Below, piece after piece: positions 1 to 8,486 of a stretch of DNA of 64,000 nucleotides. Each line of letters opens with the position of its first letter. Within the stretch, counting starts at the first letter, position 1. Position numbers and translations under genes: made by a program. Source of the stretch: Desulfoferula mesophila (GTDB lineage Bacteria > Desulfobacterota > Desulfarculia > Desulfarculales > Desulfarculaceae); the NCBI RefSeq assembly GCF_037076455.1, contig NZ_AP028679.1:2495501-2559500 (forward strand), given 5' to 3'. The notes below the pieces were generated by a model. It saw nothing but the letters and a program-made list of their open reading frames with translations. It did no database searches and was not told where the DNA came from.

Positions 1-325
1 GGGCCGCCTTGCCGATGCGGAAGTTGAAGTCCGGAAAATCCACCAAGATGACCAGGTCCGGCCGGGTGCGCTTAAGGTGGCGCTTCATGCCCCGGATGGC
101 CCCCAGGATGACCTTCAGCTTGGGCAGCACCTCGGCCACCCCCACCAGGGCCAGATCTTCGGAGCGCGACAGCAGCTCCACCCCGGCGGCCTCCATCTTG
201 GGCCCGCCTATGCCGCTGATGCTAAGACCGGGCTCCAGGGCCAGCAGTTCGCGGGCCAGACGGGCCGCGTGTTGATCGCCGCTGGCCTCTCCGGCCACCA
301 GCACCACCGAGTGGCCCCCGGCCAA
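1..325 (-). CDS. lpxB: Lipid-A-disaccharide synthase LpxB, N-terminal part (cut by window edge)
   Basis: This is the first ~108 codons of LpxB, the inner-membrane-associated GT19 glycosyltransferase that joins UDP-2,3-diacylglucosamine and lipid X to form the lipid A disaccharide. The reading frame shows the family N-terminus: a VAGEASGD motif, then GIGGPKM, then the D-F-P-D-F-N segment near residue 95. The likely start is TTG at 325, one base after the stop of the upstream oxidoreductase, with GAGG about 10 bases upstream. The gene is the last visible member of the lysS-lol-bam-lpx operon. The C-terminal two thirds lie outside the window. The rare start codon is an inference; no in-frame ATG lies nearby. 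Confidence 0.9.
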   Translation of the reverse strand, partial: MAGGHSVVLVAGEASGDQHAARLARELLALEPGLSISGIGGPKMEAAGVELLSRSEDLALVGVAEVLPKLKVILGAIRGMKRHLKRTRPDLVILVDFPDFNFRIGKAA

Positions 326-326
326 C

Positions 327-1337
327 TTACTCTTCCTCTGCGCTCAGGGCTTCCACCCATCGCGGCGAGTCCTGCAAGACGTCCTGGTAGGCGCACAGGC
401 CCTCTTGCACGCAGGCCTTCACCCGCATGGCGCAGGCCAGGGCCTGGCGTCCCGCCCGGCCGTCCACCCGAGGGGCCTGGCGGCTGCGCACCGAGTCCAA
501 AAAGGAGCTGAGTTCCTTTTCCAGGGGGTCGCTCTTGGGAAAGCGGGGCCGCTCGGCGGTGACCTTGGGCAGTTTGCCGGGGCGATATTCCACTCCGCTG
601 ACCACCAGCAGTTTGCGCTTGCGGAAATCCAGGGAAAGATAGGCGTCGGGCTGGAACAGGCGCAGCTTGCGCTCGTCCTTGAGGGCCAGGCGGCTGGCGG
701 TGACGTTGGCCACGCAGCCGCCGGCGAACTCCAACCGGGCGTTGACCAGGTCGGCGTGGGGGCCCAACACCGGCACCCCCTTGGCCCGGATCTCCACCGG
801 CTCCTCGCCGTGCATGAGGGCCAGGATGATATCCAGGTCGTGGATCATCAAATCCAGGGTCACGTCCACATCGGTGGCCCGGGCCTTGAAGGGGGCGATG
901 CGGTTGACCTCCATGAACATGGGCTGGCCTGCCCGCTCGAACATGCCCTCCACTGCGGGATTGAAGCGCTCCAGATGGCCCACCTGCAAAATGCGGCCGC
1001 CCTCAGCGGCCAGGGCGATGAGCTCGTCGGCCTCCTCCAGGGTGGCGGTCATGGGCTTTTCGCACATCACGTCGGACCCGGCGGACAAAAAGTCCTTGGC
1101 CACCGCGTGGTGGGCCACCGTGGGGGTGACCACGCTCACCGCCTCCACCCGGCCCAGCAGCTCGCGGTGGTCGCTGAAGGCGGGACAGCCCACCGCCTTG
1201 CCCACCGTTTCGGCCTGGGCGGGGCTGGCGTCCACCACCCCCACCAGCTCGGCGCTTTTGAGGCGAGCCAATTTTTCGGCATGGAAACGGCCCAAGTAGC
1301 CCACTCCCACCACCGCTATTTTCACCGGCGCGCTCAC
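327..1337 (-). CDS. Gfo/Idh/MocA-family oxidoreductase in the lpx operon (possible GnnA-like UDP-sugar dehydrogenase)
   Basis: A 336-aa NAD(P)-dependent oxidoreductase. The N-terminus has the Rossmann motif GVGYLG, the conserved C-E-K-P-M segment lies near residue 95, and the substrate domain carries the M-I-H-D-L-D motif. The GTG start at 1337 is chosen because a strong AAGGAGG lies just upstream; the same frame stays open far beyond it, but that is only overlap with lpxI. It lies between lpxI and lpxB. In Acidithiobacillus, gnnA (Gfo/Idh family) and the aminotransferase gene gnnB lie between lpxA and lpxB and make UDP-GlcNAc3N, which gives amide-linked lipid A acyl chains. A GnnA role is therefore an inference. 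No aminotransferase partner is visible in this part of the operon. Confidence 0.85.
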   Translation of the reverse strand: MSAPVKIAVVGVGYLGRFHAEKLARLKSAELVGVVDASPAQAETVGKAVGCPAFSDHRELLGRVEAVSVVTPTVAHHAVAKDFLSAGSDVMCEKPMTATLEEADELIALAAEGGRILQVGHLERFNPAVEGMFERAGQPMFMEVNRIAPFKARATDVDVTLDLMIHDLDIILALMHGEEPVEIRAKGVPVLGPHADLVNARLEFAGGCVANVTASRLALKDERKLRLFQPDAYLSLDFRKRKLLVVSGVEYRPGKLPKVTAERPRFPKSDPLEKELSSFLDSVRSRQAPRVDGRAGRQALACAMRVKACVQEGLCAYQDVLQDSPRWVEALSAEEE

Positions 1338-1366
1338 GCGGCCTCCTTTTTCTGACGTCCGATTTT

Positions 1367-2176
1367 TCAGCCGCGGCCCAGGATGCAGATGCCCGAAGCG
1401 TCGGCCAGCTTGACGGCCTGTTCCAGGTCGAAAAACAGGGTGCGCCCCGCCTCCACCACCAGGCAGGAGGCTCCGGCCGCGGCCATCACCGCCACGGTGT
1501 CGCCGCCCACCGAGGGCAGGTCGAAGCGGCGGTCCTGGTTCGGCTTGCAGCGTTTGATCACCACCGCGCCCTGGCCCCCGGCCAGCTCGCCGCCCCGGCG
1601 GATGCACTGGTCGGTGCCTTCCATGGCCTCCACGGCCAGCACCGCCCTGCCCCGCACCACCACGCATTGGCCTATGTCCAGCTTGCCCAACTCGGCGGCC
1701 ACCTGCCAGCCCACCTCGATGTCCTCGCGCTCCTCGTCGCCGGGCCCCCGCGCGGTGTACACGCCGGGCCGGGCCAGCAGCTCGGGCATCAGCTCGTGGC
1801 TGGGCAGAATCTCTATGCCCTGCTCGCCCAGGTAGTCGGCAAAGGTGCGCAGAATGCCGTCGTCGGCCATGTGGCGAATCTTTTTGATCAGCCCCAGGGC
1901 CTTGAGGTCCGGCTTGAGGTCGAACATGCGCGGCTTGGTCACCCCGCCGCACATGGCCGCCTGGGTCACGCCCTGGCTCTTGAAGGCCTTCATCAGCTTG
2001 CCCAACTGGCCCAGCTGCACCCAGGTGAGGCTGTCCACCTCCTGCTCCAAGGCGGGCAGGGTCTCGCCCTTGAAGGCCACGGCCACCACGCGGTGACCCT
2101 GGGCCCTGGCGGAGCGGGCGAACAGCAGGGGGAACTGGCTTTTGCCGGCAATGAGGCCTATGGTGCGCCGTGCCAT
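1367..2176 (-). CDS. lpxI: UDP-2,3-diacylglucosamine pyrophosphatase LpxI
   Basis: A 269-aa LpxI (DUF1009 family), the alternative to LpxH. It hydrolyses UDP-2,3-diacylglucosamine to lipid X plus UMP in lipid A synthesis. The N-terminus GLIAGKSQFP, the central GGVTKPRMF and the C-terminal FDLPSVGGDTV are characteristic, and the length is normal for the family. It lies 12 bases downstream of lpxA, and the Gfo/Idh gene and lpxB follow, so it is co-transcribed with the rest of the pathway. No lpxH is seen in the window. Confidence 0.93.
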   Translation of the reverse strand: MARRTIGLIAGKSQFPLLFARSARAQGHRVVAVAFKGETLPALEQEVDSLTWVQLGQLGKLMKAFKSQGVTQAAMCGGVTKPRMFDLKPDLKALGLIKKIRHMADDGILRTFADYLGEQGIEILPSHELMPELLARPGVYTARGPGDEEREDIEVGWQVAAELGKLDIGQCVVVRGRAVLAVEAMEGTDQCIRRGGELAGGQGAVVIKRCKPNQDRRFDLPSVGGDTVAVMAAAGASCLVVEAGRTLFFDLEQAVKLADASGICILGRG

Positions 2177-2188
2177 CTCAATGCTTCG

Positions 2189-2962
2189 CTAACGAGCGAC
2201 TCCCCGCTCGCTGGAGGCTATGAAGTCCAACAGGTGGATGACCTCCGGCACGCCGGGAACCTCGGCGCGGACTTGCTCCATGGCCTTTTGGATGGGGGTG
2301 TGGGTGCGGAAGATGATGCGGTAGGCGGCTTTGAGCGCCTCCAGGGTCTCTTCGGAAAAGCCGGCCCGCTTCAGGCCGATGACATTCAGGCCGTGGGGCT
2401 TGCAACGGTTGCCTTCGCACAGGCAATACGGCGGCTGGTCCTGGGCCACGCCGCTCATGCCCCCGATATAGGCTCGGGTGCCGATGCGGGTGAACTGGTG
2501 GATGGCCACCATGCCGCCCAGGCCCACGTAATCTTCTATGTGCACGTGGCCGCCCAGGGTGGCCCCGTTGGCCATGATGACCCGCTGGCCCAACTGACAA
2601 TCGTGGGCCACGTGGGAATAGGCCATCAAAAGGCATTCGTCGCCCAGGCGGGTCACGCCGCCGCCTTCTCCGGTGCCCCGGTTGACGGTGACGAACTCGC
2701 GGATCAGCACCCGGTCGCCGATCTGCAGGAAGGTGCGTTCGTCGCCGAACTTCAGATCCTGGGGATCGGTGCCCACCGAGGCGTAGGGCCAGATGTGGCA
2801 GTCGGCCCCGATGGTGGTCAAGCGTTCGATGTTGGCGTGGTGGTCCACCCGGGTGCCCGGTCCTATGGACACCTCGGGCCCGATGTGGGCAAAAGCGCCC
2901 ACCTTGACCCCGAGGGCCAGCTGGGCGCTGTCGTGAACCACCGCGGTGGGATGAATCTCCAT
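2189..2962 (-). CDS. lpxA: Acyl-ACP:UDP-GlcNAc O-acyltransferase LpxA
   Basis: A 257-aa cytoplasmic left-handed beta-helix acyltransferase that catalyses the first step of lipid A synthesis. Hexapeptide repeats run from about residue 5 to 190 (for example E-I-H-P-T-A-V-V-H at the start). The catalytic histidine region reads H-V-A-H-D-C near residue 120, and the helical C-terminal domain is complete. The ATG at 2962 is preceded by AAGG. It sits between fabZ and lpxI, the order common in Gram-negative lpx clusters. Whether it prefers UDP-GlcNAc or UDP-GlcNAc3N matters because of the Gfo/Idh gene nearby, and cannot be decided by eye. Confidence 0.96.
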   Translation of the reverse strand: MEIHPTAVVHDSAQLALGVKVGAFAHIGPEVSIGPGTRVDHHANIERLTTIGADCHIWPYASVGTDPQDLKFGDERTFLQIGDRVLIREFVTVNRGTGEGGGVTRLGDECLLMAYSHVAHDCQLGQRVIMANGATLGGHVHIEDYVGLGGMVAIHQFTRIGTRAYIGGMSGVAQDQPPYCLCEGNRCKPHGLNVIGLKRAGFSEETLEALKAAYRIIFRTHTPIQKAMEQVRAEVPGVPEVIHLLDFIASSERGVAR

Positions 2963-3031
2963 GAAAAACCTTTTCCCGCTCTCAGAGAAAAACTAGGGGG
3001 CCGGCCTCGGCCGGGAATCCTCGATTAAGGT

Positions 3032-3472
3032 TTATTGCACCAGGGCCGCCGTAAGCTCGGCCTGCACGGCCAACTGGTCGTCCACAAAGGCCTTGCCGAT
3101 CATTTTCCAGGCCCTGGTGGAGCGGTGCACCGCGGTGAGCTCCATGATCAATTGATCACCGGGGATCACCGGCCTGCGGAACTTGACCTTATCCATACCC
3201 ATGAAATAGAACAACCGGTCCTTGGCTTCGGGGTGGGACTGGTAGGCCAGGATGCCGCCGGTCTGGGCCATGGCTTCGATGATCAGCACACCGGGCATCA
3301 CCGGCTGACCGGGAAAGTGCCCCTGAAAAAAAGCCTCGTTATAGGTCACGTTTTTCATGGCCTTCACGTATTCGGGAAGCCTCACTTCCAAAACGCGATC
3401 CACCAGCAGCACAGGATAGCGGTGGGGCAGGATTTTCAATATGTCGGTGAGGTTCAGCTCTCCATCAGGCAT
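3032..3472 (-). CDS. fabZ: 3-hydroxyacyl-ACP dehydratase FabZ
   Basis: A 146-aa hot-dog fold dehydratase of type II fatty acid synthesis that removes water from 3-hydroxyacyl-ACP. The catalytic His lies in G-H-F-P-G-Q-P-V-M-P-G-V and the catalytic Glu in L-I-I-E-A-M-A-Q. The start context is AAAGGAGCGGTCAT before ATG. Placement between lpxD and lpxA is the classical arrangement, because FabZ competes with LpxA and LpxD for hydroxyacyl-ACP. Confidence 0.96.
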   Translation of the reverse strand: MPDGELNLTDILKILPHRYPVLLVDRVLEVRLPEYVKAMKNVTYNEAFFQGHFPGQPVMPGVLIIEAMAQTGGILAYQSHPEAKDRLFYFMGMDKVKFRRPVIPGDQLIMELTAVHRSTRAWKMIGKAFVDDQLAVQAELTAALVQ

Positions 3473-3487
3473 ATGACCGCTCCTTTA

Positions 3488-4513
3488 CTACTTTTCCTCG
3501 TCACGCCCCAGCCGGTCTTCCAGGGCCTTGACCCGGCTGAATATCTCCGGCAGGCGCTTTACCAGCCCCCTGGTGCGCAGCCATAGGCGGTGGGGCATTA
3601 CCGGGTATCCGCTGACCACCTCGCCGGCCTCGACCGACTGGGCCACTCCGGAGCCGCCGCCCACCATGGCCCCGTCGCCAATGGTGATATGCCCGGCCAC
3701 GCCTACCTTGCCCCCCAGAACCACGCCCTTGCCCAGGGTGCTGGAGCCGCTGATGCCCACCTGGGCCACCAACAGGCTGTTTTCGCCGATGACGCAGCCA
3801 TGGGCGATGTGCACCTGGTCGTCGGTCTTGACCCCGCGCTGTATCCAGGTGCGGCCGTTGGCCGCGCGGTCGATAGTGGTGCCCGCCCCCAGCTCCACGT
3901 CGTCATCGATCTGCACGATGCCGATCTGGGGGATCTTGAAGTGGCGCTCACCGTCGAACACGAAGCCGTAGCCGTCGGCTCCGATGACCACTCCACCGTG
4001 GATGACGCAACGGCTGCCTATGCTGCAATCGTGGTACACCGCCGCGTTGGCGTGGATGACCGTATCCGAGCCCACCCTCACTCCGGGGCCCAGGTAGGCG
4101 CCCGGATGCACCACCACCCTATCGCCCAGCTTGGCCCCGGCTCCCACATAGGCCAACGCGTGAATTGAGCAGTCCGCCCCCAACACCGCGTCCGGCTCCA
4201 CCACCGCCTTGGGATGAACCCCCAGCGGCTCATAGGGCTTGGCCGTGGCCTTGGTCAATACCTGGGCATAGGCCAGGTAGGGGTTGTCCACCCGGATGAC
4301 CGCCAGCCCCTCGGGGACCTTCTGGCCGCGCGACACCAAGACCACGCCCGCCCGGCAACTTTCCAGCAGCGGGGCGTACTTGGGGTTGGCCAGGAAAGAC
4401 AAATCCTCGGAGCCGGCTTGCTCCAGGCCCTTTATGCCCGAGACCTCTCGCTCGGCCGGGCCTTCCAGGGCGCCTCCCAACAAAAGGGCCAACTGGCCCA
4501 GGCTAATCTTCAC
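3488..4513 (-). CDS. lpxD: UDP-3-O-(3-hydroxyacyl)glucosamine N-acyltransferase LpxD
   Basis: A 341-aa protein that adds the N-linked 3-hydroxyacyl chain in lipid A synthesis. It has the N-terminal LpxD domain (about residues 1-100, with S-F-L-A-N-P-K-Y near 40), then left-handed beta-helix hexapeptide repeats (100-300) with the catalytic His region H-I-A-H-G-C, then a C-terminal helix. It lies 10 bases downstream of the skp-like gene and 15 bases upstream of fabZ. Length and motifs are normal. Confidence 0.96.
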   Translation of the reverse strand: MKISLGQLALLLGGALEGPAEREVSGIKGLEQAGSEDLSFLANPKYAPLLESCRAGVVLVSRGQKVPEGLAVIRVDNPYLAYAQVLTKATAKPYEPLGVHPKAVVEPDAVLGADCSIHALAYVGAGAKLGDRVVVHPGAYLGPGVRVGSDTVIHANAAVYHDCSIGSRCVIHGGVVIGADGYGFVFDGERHFKIPQIGIVQIDDDVELGAGTTIDRAANGRTWIQRGVKTDDQVHIAHGCVIGENSLLVAQVGISGSSTLGKGVVLGGKVGVAGHITIGDGAMVGGGSGVAQSVEAGEVVSGYPVMPHRLWLRTRGLVKRLPEIFSRVKALEDRLGRDEEK

Positions 4514-4523
4514 CGGCTTAGCC

Positions 4524-5054
4524 CTACGGGTACTTCTTGTCGTAGGCCGCGATCACTTCACTGGTGATGTCGGAGCTCTGGGGGAAGTAGAGCGCAGTGC
4601 GGGCCTCGGTGATCAAGGCAAAGCCGCCCTTGGCGCCCAAGGCCTTTATGATCCCCTGCATGCGCCTGAGAATGGGCGCAAAGGCGTCGCGTTGGGCCTC
4701 GCGCACCTCTTGCTGGGCGTCGCGGCGCCGGTCGTTGAGGCGCCTGGCCTTGCGCTCGAACTCACGCTCCTTGGCCAGTTTGGCCTCGGGCTTAAGCAGC
4801 ATGGCGGTGTTTTCCAGATCCTTGCGGAGCTTGGCCACCTCCTCGTTGAGCTGCTTCAACTCCTCCTCCAGCTTGGCCGCCTTGCGCCGCAGCTCGGCTT
4901 GGGATCTTTTGCCTTGCTTGCAGTCGTTTACCGCCTGCTCCATGTTGATCACGCCGATTTTGGACTGGGCATGAGCGGCGACGGGCGCCAGCCAAAACGC
5001 GGTCAATAAGAGTCCCAGCAAGATGGTAAGTTTGCCGTGTTTGGACTGTAACAT
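4524..5054 (-). CDS. skp: Periplasmic outer-membrane-protein chaperone Skp/OmpH
   Basis: A 176-aa periplasmic chaperone that holds unfolded outer-membrane proteins for BamA. It has an N-terminal signal peptide ending near A-H-A-Q (about residue 30), the OmpH opening I-G-V-I-N-M, a long charged coiled-coil arm (about residues 45-130) and the returning segment to the C-terminus. The frame is open upstream to 5360, but that part is the shadow of bamA. ATG 5054 is chosen because the signal peptide starts there and GGGGAG precedes it. It sits between bamA and lpxD, the usual order in Gram-negative genomes. Confidence 0.9.
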   Translation of the reverse strand: MLQSKHGKLTILLGLLLTAFWLAPVAAHAQSKIGVINMEQAVNDCKQGKRSQAELRRKAAKLEEELKQLNEEVAKLRKDLENTAMLLKPEAKLAKEREFERKARRLNDRRRDAQQEVREAQRDAFAPILRRMQGIIKALGAKGGFALITEARTALYFPQSSDITSEVIAAYDKKYP

Positions 5055-5091
5055 CAATAATCTCCCCTTTGTAGCCTTTGGTTGGGGGTTG

Positions 5092-7746
5092 CTAGAACAA
5101 GCCGCCGACGGTGAACTCGAAGGCAGACAGGTCGTCATAGGGCTGCTGGTCAAGCACGTAACCGTACTCCAGGCGCAACGGGCCCATGGGCGACATCCAG
5201 CGAATGCCGACACCCACGCTTTGACGCAGGTCGCCGAAATCGTATCCCTGCGCCGAGGTCCAGGAGTTACCGGTGTCGTAGAAGACCACGCCCGTGAGGC
5301 CCGCCTTCCTGAACAACGGGAAACGCAACTCGACGTTGGCCACGAACATGCGCTCGCCACCGATGAGGTCGCCGTTGGCGTCCATGGGGCTCACCGATTG
5401 ATAGGCAAAGCCCCGGAGAGTGTTGATGCCGCCCAGGAAGAACTTCTCGTAAATGGGCAGCTCACCGTCCGAGTGCTGATCCAGCCAGCCCAACTGTCCG
5501 TGCAACACGAATACCGTATCCCACCACATGGGGAAATACCAGCCGCTGTTGGCGATAATTTTGGTAAACGCGTTGGTGCCGCCCAACGGGGGACCGGCCC
5601 ACTGCACGCTTATGTTGTTGTCCGAGCCCTTGGTGGTGTTAAAGGTGGCATCGCGGGTATCGCGGCGCAAAATGCCCTTGAAAGCGCTGGTGGTGTAGGT
5701 GCCCTCCTGGCTCTTGATGTAGTAATCCGCGTTGCTGTCAACATCGGACACCGTGGCCTGTTCATAGGTGTACCAGAGATAGAAGCGGGTGTAGGCCAGC
5801 GGCGTGGGGAAGCCCCAGCGCAAGTTGCCGCCCGTGGCGTTCTTGGTGTACTGGATGTACTCGCGGTCCCAGTTGTAGAGATCAACTCCGAAGCTGATGG
5901 GGCGATCAAAAAGCCACGGCTCGGTGAAGCTCAGGGTGAAGCGGTTGGTCAGGCCGCCCAGGGTGGCCCTAAACTGCACCTGCTGGCCCCGGCCGAAGAG
6001 GTTGGACTCGCTGAGCTGGCCCATGATCATGAAGGAGTCCTGGGTGGAGTAGCCCGCGCCGAAGGATACCTGGCCGGTGCGCTTCTCCTTCACCTTGATG
6101 TTCACGTCCATGGTATCGGGATCGGCGCCCTTGGTGGGCGTGATGGTGATGTCCTCGAAGAAGTTGAGCCGGTGCAGGCGCATGTTGGCCGAGCGGATGG
6201 CGGTGGCCGAGAACAGGTCGCCTTCGGCCATGCCCAACTCGCGGCGGATCACCTTGTCGCGGGTGCGGGTGTTGCCGCTGATGACAATGCGGTCAAAGTA
6301 GATCTTGGCGCCCTTGGTCACCTGGAAATCCAGGGCCACGGTGTGCTCTTTCATGTTCTGGCGCACCTGAGGGCGCACCTCCACGTAGGCAAAGCCGCGG
6401 TTGGCGTAAAGCTCGTGCAGGGTGGCCAGGTCCAGGCGCAACTGCTCGCGGTTGTACCAGTCACCCGGCTTGGTCTTGATCATCGCCTCCAGGTCCTTCT
6501 GGGGGATGATCAGCTGGCCGGAGATGCCCACGGTGGAGACCTTGAAGCGGGGGCCCTCCTCGATGTTGATGGTCAGGATCAGGCCGTCCTTGCCGCGGGT
6601 GATCTCGGGCTTGCCCACCCGGGCGCTCATATAGCCGTGGTTGTAATAAAAGTCGTTGAGCTTCTGGACGTCCTGCTCCAGCTTGGCCCACTCCATGACG
6701 TGGTCGTCCTTGAACCAGGAGAGCCAGCCTTTTTCTCCGGTGCTCATGACCTCCTTGAGCTCGCTCTCGCTGAAGGCCTTGTTGCCCCGCAACTCGATCT
6801 TGGAGACGTAGACCTTTTCACCCTCGACGATGGTGAACTTGATGCCCAGATCGCCCTTGGGCAGGTTGATGACCTGGCTGGTCACCTTGACGTCGTAGTA
6901 GCCCTTGTCGCGATACATCTGGACGATCTTTTGCTCGGCTTCCTTTACGGCGGCCGGCTTGTACACCGCGAAACGCTTGAGACCTATCTGGTCTTGCAGA
7001 TCCTTGGTGTCGATCTCCTCGTTACCCTCGAATTTGACCTCGCGCACCGCCGGCTTTTCCTTGACGGCGATGGTGACCACCTTGCCCTTGGGACTGTCGG
7101 CGGTGGCGATCTTCACGTCGTCGAAGTAACCCAGCTTCCAGATGGCCTTGAGGTCGTCGTCGATGAGGATGGGCGAAAAGACGCCACCCTCCTTGGTCTT
7201 GAGCACCGCCTTGATGGCATCGGACTCTATGCGGCGGTTGCCGGATATTTCGATAGTGGAGACCTTCTCGCGGCCGCTTACCTGCACCGCCAGCTCGCGG
7301 GCGATGCGGTCGGTGAGCGTGGCGATGGAATCCAGGCCCGATCCCTCCACAAAGGCGGATTGGGGACGCTGCATACCCAACACGTCCAAGGTCTTGGCGT
7401 CCAGGGACACCCGGCTGCCGATCTTGGTGATGGAGCCGGTGATGGCGAAATCCGCGCCCAAACGGCCGGCCACCTTGCGGGCCAGGGTGAGGTCCAGGGG
7501 CTTGCCTTCCGCCGCCAAGGCCTGGTTGACTTCGTCCAGGGGAATAACCGTCACCCCCATGGTGTTCAGCTTGTCCCTGAGCATCTTCTGCACGTCGTCG
7601 CGCAGATCGGTCAGAGGCTCCCGGCTAAAGACGTGGAAAGGAAAGATCGCCACCTTCATGGCATCGGCCGCCTGGGCCACGGCAGGGGCAAAGAGCACCA
7701 AGGCCAAGGTCAATGCCAGCAGAGTTCTCCTCATCACCGTTTTCAT
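5092..7746 (-). CDS. bamA: Outer membrane assembly factor BamA with an extra N-terminal domain
   Basis: An 884-aa outer-membrane protein, the core of the beta-barrel assembly machine. After a signal peptide (1-27) there is an extra domain of about 130 residues that opens M-K-V-A-I-F-P-F and resembles the TolB-N/CsgG-type fold. Five POTRA repeats follow (roughly 162-232, 233-312, 313-400, 401-482, 483-557), each with an I-x-G-N type core, and then a 16-strand barrel to the C-terminus, which ends in Phe. E. coli BamA is about 810 aa, so the extra length is explained by the N-terminal domain. It overlaps lolD by four bases (ATGA), so translation is probably coupled. Confidence 0.96.
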   Translation of the reverse strand: MKTVMRRTLLALTLALVLFAPAVAQAADAMKVAIFPFHVFSREPLTDLRDDVQKMLRDKLNTMGVTVIPLDEVNQALAAEGKPLDLTLARKVAGRLGADFAITGSITKIGSRVSLDAKTLDVLGMQRPQSAFVEGSGLDSIATLTDRIARELAVQVSGREKVSTIEISGNRRIESDAIKAVLKTKEGGVFSPILIDDDLKAIWKLGYFDDVKIATADSPKGKVVTIAVKEKPAVREVKFEGNEEIDTKDLQDQIGLKRFAVYKPAAVKEAEQKIVQMYRDKGYYDVKVTSQVINLPKGDLGIKFTIVEGEKVYVSKIELRGNKAFSESELKEVMSTGEKGWLSWFKDDHVMEWAKLEQDVQKLNDFYYNHGYMSARVGKPEITRGKDGLILTINIEEGPRFKVSTVGISGQLIIPQKDLEAMIKTKPGDWYNREQLRLDLATLHELYANRGFAYVEVRPQVRQNMKEHTVALDFQVTKGAKIYFDRIVISGNTRTRDKVIRRELGMAEGDLFSATAIRSANMRLHRLNFFEDITITPTKGADPDTMDVNIKVKEKRTGQVSFGAGYSTQDSFMIMGQLSESNLFGRGQQVQFRATLGGLTNRFTLSFTEPWLFDRPISFGVDLYNWDREYIQYTKNATGGNLRWGFPTPLAYTRFYLWYTYEQATVSDVDSNADYYIKSQEGTYTTSAFKGILRRDTRDATFNTTKGSDNNISVQWAGPPLGGTNAFTKIIANSGWYFPMWWDTVFVLHGQLGWLDQHSDGELPIYEKFFLGGINTLRGFAYQSVSPMDANGDLIGGERMFVANVELRFPLFRKAGLTGVVFYDTGNSWTSAQGYDFGDLRQSVGVGIRWMSPMGPLRLEYGYVLDQQPYDDLSAFEFTVGGLF

Positions 7747-8453
7747 TCCTCGCTGGGCCCTGCCTGATCCAGGCTGAAGGCCTTGCCGTCGGCCAACCGC
7801 ACCCGGCGCCCCAGCGCCTCGGCCAGCCGTTGGTTGTGGGTGGCCACCAGGGTGGTGAGCCCGTGACTTTTATTGAGCTTCACCAACAATTGGTGGACCA
7901 ATTCTCCAGTACGTTCGTCCAGGTTGCCCGTGGGCTCATCGGCCAAGAGCAGGCTGGGACCCAACACCAGGGCCCGGGCCACCGCCACCCGCTGGGCCTC
8001 GCCGCCGGAAAGCTGCGCCACCCGGTGCGAACTGCGGTGGGCCACTCCCACCTCGTCCAAAAGCTCCATGGCCTGCTTTTGGGCCTGCGCCCTGTCCTGG
8101 CGGGCTATGAGCGCGGGCATCATCACGTTCTCCAAGGCGCTGAACTCGGGTAGCAGGTGATGAAACTGGAACACGAAACCTACCTGACGGTTGCGAAACG
8201 AAGCCAAGGACGCTTCGTCCATCTGGAAAATTTCGCGTCCCCCCACCATAACCCGACCAGAGGTGGGTCGGTCAAGAGCTCCCACAATATGTAGCAGCGT
8301 GGACTTGCCCACGCCCGAGGCTCCCACTATGGCCACCGTCTCGCCTTGGGCGACCTCGAGGTCCAGATCCTTGAGGACCTCCACCTGGTCCTGTGGCCCA
8401 AAGTACGTCTTTTTAAGCTGCTTTATATGAATGTATCTGGGCTCGTCTGTCAA
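7743..8453 (-). CDS. lolD: Lipoprotein-releasing ABC transporter ATPase LolD
   Basis: A 236-aa ABC ATPase that powers release of outer-membrane lipoproteins from the inner membrane to LolA. It has Walker A G-A-S-G-V-G-K-S near residue 42, the MacB/LolD-family Q-loop F-Q-F-H-H-L-L-P, the signature L-S-G-G-E and Walker B L-L-L-A-D-E-P-T-G-N-L-D. The apparent start is TTG at 8453; no in-frame ATG precedes the conserved start of the domain. The permease gene is immediately upstream and bamA overlaps its end. Confidence 0.94.
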   Translation of the reverse strand: MTDEPRYIHIKQLKKTYFGPQDQVEVLKDLDLEVAQGETVAIVGASGVGKSTLLHIVGALDRPTSGRVMVGGREIFQMDEASLASFRNRQVGFVFQFHHLLPEFSALENVMMPALIARQDRAQAQKQAMELLDEVGVAHRSSHRVAQLSGGEAQRVAVARALVLGPSLLLADEPTGNLDERTGELVHQLLVKLNKSHGLTTLVATHNQRLAEALGRRVRLADGKAFSLDQAGPSEE

Positions 8454-8486
8454 GTCTCGACCCCCTGGCTCCGCACGATTACAGCC

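Noticed and set aside
1338-1952. Open upstream extension of the Gfo/Idh reading frame
   Set aside because: It overlaps lpxI in another frame, is Arg/Gly-rich as expected of a shadow frame, and the GTG at 1337 has a strong ribosome site.
5023-7767. Very long open frame opposite bamA (over 900 codons)
   Set aside because: It is antisense to bamA. Its Ala/Gly/His/Val-rich composition is the usual mirror of high-GC coding DNA, and no domain is recognisable.
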